Positions 12,301 through 24,300 of a stretch of DNA of 64,000 bases are shown here, piece by piece (the first letter of the stretch is position 1; every line of letters starts with the position of its first letter). The stretch covers positions 92,514,638 to 92,578,637 of the forward strand of contig OZ022503.1 in the NCBI GenBank assembly GCA_963989385.1, read 5' to 3'. Made by a program: the position numbers and the translations under genes. Below the pieces are notes generated by a model. That model was given only the letters and a program-made list of their open reading frames with translations. It was not told where the DNA came from and ran no database searches. The stretch is from Ctena decussata. Taxonomy: Eukaryota > Mollusca > Bivalvia > Lucinida > Lucinidae.

Positions 12301-15300
12301 TGCCAGTTCTAGCATTTCCCTTTGTTAAACTGTGTTTTCCTATCATTACAGGATTCTGTCAGCCCTAGCTAACTGGTCACCAATATTTTGAGAGACACAG
12401 TACCTGCCAGTTCTAGCATTTCCCTTTGTTAATTTATGTTTTCCTATCTTTACATGATTCTGTCAGCCCTAGCTAACTGGTCACCAATATTTTGAGAGAC
12501 ACAGTACCTGCCAGTTCTAGCATTTCCCTTTGTTAATTTATGTTTTCCTATCATTACATGATTCTGTCAGCCCTAGCTAACTGGTCACCAATATTTTGAG
12601 AGACCCAGTACCTGCCAGTTCTAGCATTTCCCTTTGTTAATTTATGTTTTCCTATCATTACAGGATTCTGTCAGCCCTAGCTAACTGGTCACCAATATTT
12701 TGAGAGACCCAGTACCTGCCAGTTCTAGCATTTCCCTTTGTTAATTTATGTTTTCCTATCATTACAGGATTCTGTCAGCCCTAGCTAACTGGTCACCAAT
12801 ATTTGGAGAGACCCAATACCTGCCAGTTCTAGCATTTCCCTTTGTTAATTTATGTTTTCCTATCATTACAGGATTCTGTCAGCCCTAGCTAACTGGTCAC
12901 CAATATTTTGAGAGACCCAGTACCTGCCAGTTCTAGCATTTCCCTTTGTTAATTTATGTTTTCCTATCATTACAGGATTCTGTCAGCCCTAGCTAACTGG
13001 TCACCAATATTTGGAGAGACCCAATACCTGCCAGTTCTAGCATTTCCCTTTGTTAATTTATGTTTTCCTATCATTACAGGATTCTGTCAGCCCTAGCTAA
13101 CTGGTCACCAATATTTGGAGAGACCCAGTACCTGCCAGTTCTAGCATTTCCCTTTGTTAATTTATGTTTTCCTATCATTACAGGATTCTGTCAGCCCTAG
13201 CTAACTGGTCACCAATATTTTGAGAGACACAGTACCTGCCAGTTCTAGCATTTCCCTTTGTTAATTTATGTTTTCCTATCATTACAGGATTCTGTCAGCC
13301 CTAGCTAACTGGTCACCAATATTTGGAGAGACCCAGTACCTGCCAGTCCTAGCATTTCCCTTTGTTAATTTATGTTTTCCTATCATTACAGGATTCTGTC
13401 AGCCCTAGCTAACTGGTCACCAATATTTGGAGAGACACAGTACCTGCCAGTCCTAGCATTTCCCTTTGTTAATTTATGTTTTCCTATCATTACAGGATTC
13501 TGTCAGCCCTAGCTAACTGGTCACCAATATTTGGAGAGACCCAATACCTGCCAGTTCTAGCATTTCCCTTTGTTAATTTATGTTTTCCTATCATTACAGG
13601 ATTCTGTCAGCCCTAGCTAACTGGTCACCAATATTTGGAGAGACCCAGTACCTGCCAGTCCTAGCATTTCCCTTTGTTAATTTATGTTTTCCTATCATTA
13701 CATGATTCTGTCAGCCCTAGCTAACTGGTCACCAATATTTTGAGAGACACAGTACCTGCCAGTTCTAGCATTTCCCTTTGTTAATTTATGTTTTCCTATC
13801 ATTACAGGATTCTGTCAGCCCTAGCTAACTGGTCACCAATATTTTGAGAGACACAGTACCTGCCAGTTCTAGCATTTCCCTTTGTTAATTTATGTTTTCC
13901 TATCATTACAGGATTCTGTCAGCCCTAGCTAACTGGTCACCAATATTTGGAGAGACCCAGTACCTGCCAGTCCTAGCATTTCCCTTTGTTAATTTATGTT
14001 TTCCTATCATTACAGGATTCTGTCAGCCCTAGCTAACTGGTCACCAATATTTGGAGAGACACAGTACCTGCCAGTCCTAGCATTTCCCTTTGTTAAACTG
14101 TTCCAGAATAATCATCTTGTATGTTTTGAAATCATAGCAACTATCATGGGTAAGCTGTAAAACTCTGACTTTTAATGTTTGTGTTGTATCTGTGATACCC
14201 TATTCAGAGCTCTAGATAAGAGGGAGTAGTTGTTGATAATAAGGGATAATTTTTTTTAATTCTGCATAAAAACCTATGTTGTGACCCCTCATCTGAACCG
14301 TCTCATCTGACCCCTCATCTGAACCGTCTCGATGAGATGGTTCAGATGAGGGGTCACAACATATGGTTTCCATGATAAATAAGAAAAATTATCCTTAATT
14401 ATCATCAAATACTCCCGCTTATCTAGAGCTCTGCCTATTTCTTTGGTAATAAGATGGGTGTTTGTCTTTTCCAAAACAGTCAAAAAATTTAGATCTGTCT
14501 TATCCAAAAATCTAGATCTGTCTTATAAGACAGATCTTGCTTTTTGGGATTGTTTTGAAGGAGAAAACCCTATCAAATAGCAAAATGACATTAGACTTTT
14601 TGCATATTTTGGGTACTTTCGAAGTGTGAAAGCCCCATGTTATTGCCGAATAAATATGGTAGAAAGCAAATAGATGCCTGAAAGCTATGTCATGCTTGGA
14701 AGTTAGAAATCATAATTTTGTGGAAGAAAAAATACTGATTTTCTCAAATTTGAAGGCAGATCTACTTTAGTCTAGTATCTGATATTTTGTCATCTTTAAA
14801 TAGTGTTTTTCCTTATTTACTCCCAAAAACATTCCTGGGAATTTCAGGAAAAAAACCCTGAGACTATCTGGAACTCTCAGAATTAGACCAGAGCATTAAC
14901 AAGGCACAACCCTTATTTACTCCCAAAAACATTCCTGGGAATTTCAGAAAAAAAAACTGAGACTATCTGGAACTCTCAGAATTAGACTAGAGCATTAACA
15001 AGGCACAACCCTTATTTACTCCCAAAAACATTCCTGGGAATTTCAGAAAAAAAACTGAGACTATCTGGAACTCTCAGAATTAGACTAGAGCATTAACAAG
15101 GCACAACCCTTATTTACTCCCAAAAACATTCCTGGGAATTTCAGAAAAAAAACTGAGACTATCTGGAACTCTCAGAATTAGACTAGAGCATTAACAAGGC
15201 ACAACCCTTATTTACTCCCAAAAACATTCCTGGGAATTTCAGAAAAAACTGAGACTATCTGGAACTCTCAGAATTAGACCAGAGCATTAACAAGGCACAA

Positions 15301-18300
15301 CCCTTATTTACTCCCAAAAACATTCCTGGGAATTTCAGAAAAAAACTGAGACTATCTGGAACTCTCAGAATTAGACTAGAGCATTAACAAGGCACAACCC
15401 TTATTTACTCCCAAAAACATTCCTGGGAATTTCAGAAAAAAACTGAGACTATCTGGAACTCTCAGAATTAGACTAGAGCATTAACAAGGCACAACCCTTA
15501 TTTACTCCCAAAAACATTCCTGGGAATTTCAGAAAAAAACCTGAGACTATCTGGAACTCTCAGAATTAGACTAGAGCATTAACAAGGCACAACCCTTATT
15601 TACTCCCAAAAACCATTCTGGGAATTTCAGAAAAAAACTGAGACTATCTGGAACTCTCAGAATTAGACTAGAGCATTAACAAGGCACAACCCTTATTTAC
15701 TCCCAAAAACATTCCTGGGAATTTCAGAAAAAAACCTGAGACTATCTGGAACTCTCAGAATTAGACTAGAGCATTAACAAGGCACAACCCTTATTTACTC
15801 CCAAAAACATTCCTGGGAATTTCAGAAAAAAACTGAGACTATCTGGAACTCTCAGAATTAGACCAGAGCATTAACAAGGCACAATCCTTATTTACTCCCA
15901 AAAACATTCCTGGGAATTTCAGAAAAAAACTGAGACTATCTGGAACTCTCAGAATTAGACTAGAGCATTAACAAGGCACAACCCTTATTTACTCCCAAAA
16001 ACATTCCTGGGAATTTCAGAAAAAAACTGAGACTATCTGGAACTCTCAGAATTAGACTAGAGCATTAACAGAAGGCAATGAATTCTTGTGTCAAAAATTG
16101 TTGCAGTTACTGGATATGGTTGAAGATTTAAATATAAGATAACTCTTCTTCACATTTTAGGAGAGTTACAGGAATTATTTTAGGTGTTCCAGTTTTTTTT
16201 TTTAATTTTTACAGTAGGGGAAAGTCTGGTAACTTCGGACATGGGGGTAAATTCAGACGTACCATTACAAAAAGTGAAAATACATGTACAGATGAGACGG
16301 CTCATCATGAGCCGTCTCATCAGGATTTTCACTGTTTGGCCACCAATTTTTGTTTTAGTTCCAAACAACTGACATATAAAGGAAACAATGCCACTGTCCG
16401 AATTTACCAGCTGTCTGAAGTTACCAGACTCTCCCCTAACTCCTGTTTTTGTTGGCATTGCAGTAAATTGGTCACAGCACTGGTTTGAATATTTCCCCAA
16501 CCCACCAATCAACATCCTGGGTCTGATAGAGAATGTGATAGCCCATCATGACAGATATCTCCTACAACATTTTGTGAAGTATAACGTCACCTCACAGGTA
16601 AGAAATCATATACTTTATTTAGTAGGTGTATGGGTACATGCTTTTCCACCATTTTCAGAAAGGGAAACAACTTTGTGTCTTTCTGGGCAATGAAACACTT
16701 CCAAAACAGAGTCTGCTCTTAAAGGAAAGGATTTGCCCCTCTAAGAGAAAATTATTCCCCCTTATGGGAAAAGAGTCAAAAATGAAAATGGAAGGGTTGC
16801 TCTCACTGAAAGTGTACTCATCTTCCTGTCGTTGTTTCAACTGGTGATTAGTACAAACCAAGGCAAGTTTGCTGCTTGTGTGTTGTTAATGGCAGTCCCA
16901 ATTTCTGGTCTGGGTCTGTTTTCTAGACTTACTAAAGTGTACACTTTTAGGATTTTCATTTTTTTGCTCCTTTTTCAATGTGAGTCAAATTTTGAAAGAA
17001 AGAAGCTAATTGTTTTCTACAGGAATAAACCCCATTTTGAAAGGGTTATGTTGCCCAGAGGAGCGAATAGTAACTCATTAAAGCTGTTTGTTTACTGTAT
17101 GAAAAATTGGTGGAAAAACGTGGTGATTAACCCATTTTTCTAATCTGGGTAATAAAAAGTTAATTAAGTTCTTTATTTCCATCCAACCAGTCTGGTCAGT
17201 GCCTTAACTGGTTTGGCTGCCAGGGGTCTTAAGCCAGACAGTTAACTGTTTTAACAGATTGTGTGGAATTGGAGGCTGTTGTGGGTGTTTTCTGTTGACT
17301 TACGCTCTTAAAAACATTTTTGCATATTTCTGCAAAAATTGTTTCATAAATGAATCAAAATTGGTATATAATTATTTGTAAGTGTCATGTTTGAGTTTGG
17401 ATCTTTATTTAATATTTCTTGTTTTCCCTAACCTGTCTACACAGAGAAAGATATATTAGTAAATGCAGAGCTCCAGATAAAAAGGGGTAACAGGGATAAT
17501 TCAGAGATAATTTTTCTTATTTCTCAACGAAAACATATGTTGTGACCCCTCATTAGAACCGTCTCTGCGAGACGGTTCTAATGAGAGGTCACAATATATG
17601 TTTTGATTCAGAAATATTAAAAATTATCCCTAAATTATCCCAGTTACCCCTTCTTATCTGGAGCACTGAAATGGGTAATATATTTTGAATTGTGCAGGTT
17701 GCAATGCCACAGGTCAAAGCTATGGTAGATGTAGTTCAGATTCACACCTCACATATATGTCTTTCATTAATGAAAACTCAAAATGTTGAATTGCAATAGT
17801 TGCAGCATTAAGTATTATCTGAGACCTTTATATAAAGAAACCGGAAAGGGACCCTTTATAATAGTTTCTTCTACCCAACCTCCACCCCCAACACCACCAA
17901 AAGCCACAAAAAAATATATATTAAGCCAAGAGGCATTATAATTTACGTGAATGGATACAGTTTCAAGGGATGCAACTCTTTGTTTTTGTGTGTCCTTTCT
18001 CAGTAGGGATTAACTCTTTTAAAGGAATGAATTTGCTCCTTTCAGAGCAAATTCTTTCCTTTGAGAGTGGTAGAGTTTTGTCACCCATAGAAGCAAACAT
18101 TAAATGTCAAAAGTTATCTCCCTTTGTAAAAATGGTTGAAAAAATTGGAGATATACCCATAATTTTTACATTAGAAATCTTGAAATTAGAAAGTTATGTG
18201 AGCTGTGCAGCAAGAAATAATGCTTTATATAGCAGAAGTGAATATTCAGAATTTAGGTCAAATGAGTTTGTCAAAGTTGTCCCATGTTGCATCAGAAGTG

Positions 18301-21300
18301 TTTGTATCTGCAGAATCTGTATTGCCATAAGCAGAGATAGGTCTCTCTGCATATATAAATGGGGCCAAACACATGAGCAAGTGACGTCATCCTGCAAAAT
18401 TCTGGTCCTGGCCATATTGATTTTTGAATCTACTTTGCTGGTAAGAATATCTATTTCTCGGTGTATTTAATAGTTTGGTAAAAAAAAAATTGCCTGTGAG
18501 CTGTAAGTTAGTACAACTTTTTAGGTAACTAATTCATTATGTCCCCCTCCATTTTTAAGGGGTGGGGGAGGGGGCATATAGTATCACCGCTGTTGGTACG
18601 TAAGTACATCCGTATGTATGAAAAATGGTTTCCGTTCGATATCTTTTGAAAACATTAGTATATTGAATTCATATTTTATACACACTTATATAATCATAAA
18701 AGACAGGTCAAGTTCGATTTAGGGTAGAATCTTTCAAATATTATGGGAGATATGGCCCTTTTTCGACTTCATTTTGTATGAAAAAATTGTTTCCGTTCAT
18801 TATCTTTTGAAAGATTAGTGTGTTGGATTCATTTTTTAAACACAGGTATATAATCATAAAATACAGGTCAAGTTCACTTTAGGGTAAAATCTGTCAGTGA
18901 TTATGGGAGTTATGACCCTTTTTATTTTTACTTCATTTTGAATGAAAAATTGTTTCTGTTCATTATCTTTTGAAAAGATTAGTGTATTGGATTCATATTT
19001 TATACACAGGTATATAATCATAAAATACAGGTCAAGATTGATTTAGGGTAAAATCTGTCAATTATTGTGGGAGTTATGGCCCTTTTTTTTACTTTATTTT
19101 GTATGAAAAAAAGGTTTCCGTATGTTATCTTCTGAGAAGATTAGTGTATTTGGATTTATATTTTATACACAGATATATAATTATGAAATACAGATCAGGT
19201 TTAATTTACAGTAAAATCTGCCAATTACTTTGGGAGTTATGGCCCTTTTTCAACTTCATTTTGTACAAATAATTGGTTTCCATTTGTTATTTTTTGAAAA
19301 ATTACTTGTTTCCGGGCTATTTCTTTTGGAAAGTTGCAGGCATCCATTTCTGTTGTAAGATACAGAATGTTATCACATATCACAGTCTTGTTCCCCTCTC
19401 CACCGCCCCCCACCCCATCCCCCCTCCCTTCTCATAATCCATGTTCAACACAAGTTTGCCTCTGTGAACCTTGTTATCATACAACTGCTGATACCTTAAA
19501 CAAGGCGCCATCTTACTTAAGGCACCAGGCGGAGGCATACATGTCCAATGGACACATTTCTAGTTTTATGCTACTTTCTGCTATCAATTGCAAACACTTT
19601 GACACAAGTTTTAGTAAGCAACAGTAGTCCTGGAGTGTGACCTTTTGTAAGTGGTGTCAAAATAAACAAGAAAACTGTAATTTGCTTGATAACAAGTTTA
19701 TTATCGTTAAATGGTGAAAATTTTATTACAGCTCTTGTGCTATTTAGCTTTCTATAAAAGTAAACCTTTAATTGGAAAACAGCAAAGAACTTACATCAAA
19801 CTGGTCATGTTCCAAAGATTGCTGCTTCTATGATGTAAACAAATATGGCATCATGGTCACGTGTTTCCCTACCCTGATATACATGTATGTGCAATGGCTG
19901 GCTGCAGTGGCTGGCTTTCCTGGGTCTAGTCAATTTAAACATGCAAAATTGTGATAATGAGATCCAGACACACCAAGTTAAGATGAATGGGTACACTATC
20001 AGGGGAAACTAAGGCCATCTTCATTTTGCTTCCCTTCAGAATGAGGGCCAACACTCAAAAGAAAGAATTTGTGCCCTTAGTAGCAAATCCTCCCCTTGAA
20101 GAGTAGACCCCTTTCTGGGAGGCTTTTGTTGTCTAGCAGCTAACAGGAAGTTTTAAAAGCCATTCCCCTTTGTAAAAACGGCTGAAAAAAACGTAGTGGT
20201 GTGTGTATACATCTGAAGGCATATGGATATACCTCCAAAGGAGGTGACTCTCACTTGATTTTTTTTCCTTCCTAATCCAATGGGATATGTGTGTGGTGGT
20301 GATGTGCTACACAGTGGGGGAGATTTTCATAAAGTTAGAAAAAATGCTCTCTTTCATGCATGGCAAAATTGCATTTTCCCAGCCCTTTCAACAGTATTTC
20401 AGTCATACAGAGCAGATGGAATGGGTGATAATGAAAGGCTATGTGCAGTGGAATCCTGTTTATGGTTGAAAAGAATTCTGCCTTCAGTGAGGTTTGAAAC
20501 TGCACCGCTAGCATAAATCACTGACCTACCAGGCTCCTCACCTCTCAGAGAGCAAATTCATACCTGTAAGACTATTCATGGCAGATACTCATATTATATA
20601 GACCCATACAGACTAAGGGTCGGATTAGGCAAAATCAGGTCTAATCGGGTCAATGTAGGGTCTACACTGTTTGCTTTCAGTCTGCAACTTTTGGATGCAT
20701 TACATAATCTTCCATTTTAGGACAATTGTGTTAATTATTTTCTCCCAAGTTTAAGAACTTTCTGAATTAGTACAGCTTTTCTGCCAGGTTTTATTTTTAT
20801 GCCCCCGTGACGATAGTCAGGGGGCATTAAGATTTGCTCCTGTCTGTCTGTCCGACCATCTGTCTGTCTGTCTGTCCGTCCATCCGTTCATCACACTTTA
20901 CGGTATAGAGTTTGTGTAATCAACTTCTCCCACAGTTTTCTGTGGATCTTTTTCAAACTTCACATACATTTTGTGGACATATTGAAGATGTGCATATGGG
21001 TTTTTGTAGGAGCTAGAATTAATTTTGACAGAATTACTGCCTTTTGAACTTAGTCATTTTAGGCAAATTTTTGCATTGTAGGGTATGTAGTTGTGTAATC
21101 AACTCCTCCCACAGTTTTCAATGGATCTTTTTCAAACCTTGCATACATGTTGTGGACATGTTGAAGATGTGCATGTGGGTTTTTGTTGGAGCTAGAATTA
21201 ATTTTGACAGAAGTACGGCCTTTTGAACTTAGTCATTTTAGGCAAATATTTGCATTGGGTATGTAAAGTCCGTTTGCTCCCAAATGCAAACGGCATCCCC

Positions 21301-24300
21301 AATATTTTCTCAAAATTGGTGAGAGGTAAAAGATTTGCGAATCGCTCATTCTTAATTTTCATCATATACATAACAAAATCATAATTTTGCAGAAATGTGA
21401 GGTTTTGCATAAAAAAGTTTCTATACAAAAACAGGACCTAAAATATGTCATTTTCACCTCTTAATTACAAGGGAGTAAAAGTTGGCTGTTGGAATTCCCG
21501 TTTAGTTTTACGTGTTAGAGCATGTGACCAATGTATGCTATCCCTAGAATAAAATTTGCATAATTAATTGAAATCTAAGTCTAAATCCATTTTTTCTACC
21601 TTTTGTATCACCCATATATTATCATATTTTAAAACATACAAGTTTTACTCGCAAATTAATATAATAGTTCAATATTTATTTACAACATAGTATCACCTGA
21701 CCAGTGATACCATGCGTTATGCATGCGGACAGGTGAATACCTTTTACTATTTCATTCATATACGCCCACACCTGTAGTAAACAACGAGTTTACGCTATTG
21801 CCTATCAACAATATTTTGGCTGTTCTAACAAGCATACGACACCCTTCAGAAAAACTGCTCAGTTTTTGCATTATTGTCAATGGAAAATATTTTTTAAAAG
21901 CATCCAAAAATTTTGACTTTCCGTATTCTGTTATGTATAGTTATAGGAATCATTGGGACATTGGAACATTTGATGGAACTTTCATCGTTTTCGAGAAAAT
22001 AAGCAAAACCCCGTTTGCACTTGGGAGCAAACGGACTATAGTTTGTGTAATCAACCTTTCCCACAGTTTTCAATGGATATTTTTCAAACCTTGCATACAT
22101 GTTGTGGACATATTGGGGATGTGCATGTGGGTATTTGTTGGAACTAGAATTGATTTTGACAGAATTATGGCCTTATAAACTTAGTCATTTTAGGCAAATT
22201 TTTACATTTGTAGGGTGTGGAGTTTGTGCAATCAACTCCTCCCTCAGTTTTCAATCAATCTCTTCCAAACTTTGCATACATGTTATGGACATATTGGAGA
22301 TGTGCATGTGGGTTTTTTTTGGAGCTAGAATTAATTTTGACAGAATTATAGCCTTTTGAACTAAGTCATTTTAGGCATATGTTTGCATTGATGGGGAAGT
22401 ACTTTGTGTAATCAACTCCTCTCACAATTTTCATTGGCTGTTTTTCAGACATTGTAGCCTTGTTGTGGACATAGTGAAGGATGTGCATGTTGGTTTTGAT
22501 AGGAAAAAAATAATTCTGAAGGAAGTATGGCCTTTTAAACTTAGTCATTTTGGGCTGCATTTTGCACTGTAGGGTATACAGTTTGTGTAATGTTTAGTGG
22601 ATTCTTTAAATAGCATTTGTGCTTGAAAGGTGCTTTAAGGATGTACACATGTCCTGTGACAGGCACTGCACGGGGGCATCATTAGTGTCTTACAGACACA
22701 ATTTTCTAGTTGTGAACTAAAGATGAGGACCAAATCTGAAATTTTGGAATTCCTGAACCACATTATCTTATAGTTTGAACAAACACATTTTTACTGTCTG
22801 GCAGTGTGTCAAAATATAGCTGAAACAATTAAGGTGAATGGATACACTTTCAGGGGAAGTAACTCTGCAGTTTTCATTTTTATCACCCTTTCAATGGGCG
22901 TCTACAATAATTTGCTTCTGAGTGAGGAGAAACTTCTTATCATTTAAAGGAAATGAAAAGGAAGTCACAAAAATTGTAAAAGAAGGCAGAAAAAACAGGA
23001 GGTATGTCCATCCACCTTTATAATAAATTATGATAATGCTGATCAGACTGCTGCTATAGAAACAGACAGATCTGGCATAATTACGTTTGCTGAAGCTTTT
23101 GCTAAAATAATTTGAAATATAATGGAGAATGATGGATATATTATATTTTTTTTATTTGTATTTTTATTATTATTTTATTTCATTTTTTTTTTAATTTTTT
23201 GTTTTTAATTTTTGTTTCTGGAAAGTGTATTTGTTTTATTGGTCATTGTACATGCTGTAAGAAGTGAGGATAACCCAATTTTAGAATGACATTATTGTAC
23301 AAAGTTTTGGCACAAGCCCATTTGACACTGAAAGTGTGAACAAAGATCAGTCAAGCCTAGTTAATTCAGCCAGTTTCCAAACTTTCAGAACTGACATCAT
23401 TTACCTGATCTGTATTGTGTCATGCTTGAAGCTTGGTTGATTACCCATGACTACCTGATCAAGCCCAGTTTACCATAAAGACCCAAATTATTGGGGCAGA
23501 AGTTTTCTTAACAAACAGTACAGACACAGATCAGACTGCTCCGGTCAGTGTCTGCACTGTTTACCAATCTCCTTTCTTTGTTTTGCTTTTTGCAGGATTA
23601 TTTTAGTAAAATCATTTTTTTCTTCAAAATTATGGGATAATTTCAGTAATTGGTGAAGATGTCCCAGTATATATGGTAATTATGGTAACAGTGGATTGCC
23701 TGTAATCTTGGTGCTTTACAGTTAAAGCAAACAATTGATTGGCCAGTTGGGTGTCTATTATAAACTGTAATTGGTTTACAAGGAATATGATTGGTTGTTT
23801 GAAATAGGAGTTGTGAGTGATGTAAATTTTAAGGCACCTACTGACTGATTTTTACAGTTAATTTTTGACAGAACTTTGGAAAAATTGTGAAGAAGAAAAA
23901 AAGAAATTCTGTTTAAAATATACAGAAAATTTGATAAAATAAATCTGGATTTATACTTTCTAGCAGACAACATTTTTACAAAATTAATAAAAAAAATAAT
24001 CTGATTTTGGAGTTGAGGAATATTTTGACTGACTGTTATAATTGGATTTATCAAAAAAAAGTAAAGAGAGAGAAAGAGAAACAGTCCTTGAACTTTAAGT
24101 GTTTCAAGCAGAATGGCTCTACTATTGAAAACTATGCCAACAAATTCAAATGTGAATATTGAGTATGAAAAACTGAAATCAAACCCAATGTTTGATGAGC
24201 TTCAGGCAACACTGATCAGGGATGTTCAGAGGACAACAAACATCCCAGTGACATTGATTGAGAGGACAAGACGTGATGAGTCAAATTCGGAACTTGATCC

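Noticed and set aside
14811..16072. Idea that the 97-bp array is also exon-derived
   Set aside because: No acceptor or donor and no similarity to any TBC1D31 exon in the unit.
17970..18470. 166-codon plus-strand frame
   Set aside because: Begins in a palindromic-family repeat and runs into unrelated intron sequence; no recognisable domain.
23669..23677. tatatatgg as a TATA box for the homeobox gene
   Set aside because: About 440 bases upstream of the ATG in AT-rich sequence with no other promoter element visible; not called as a feature.
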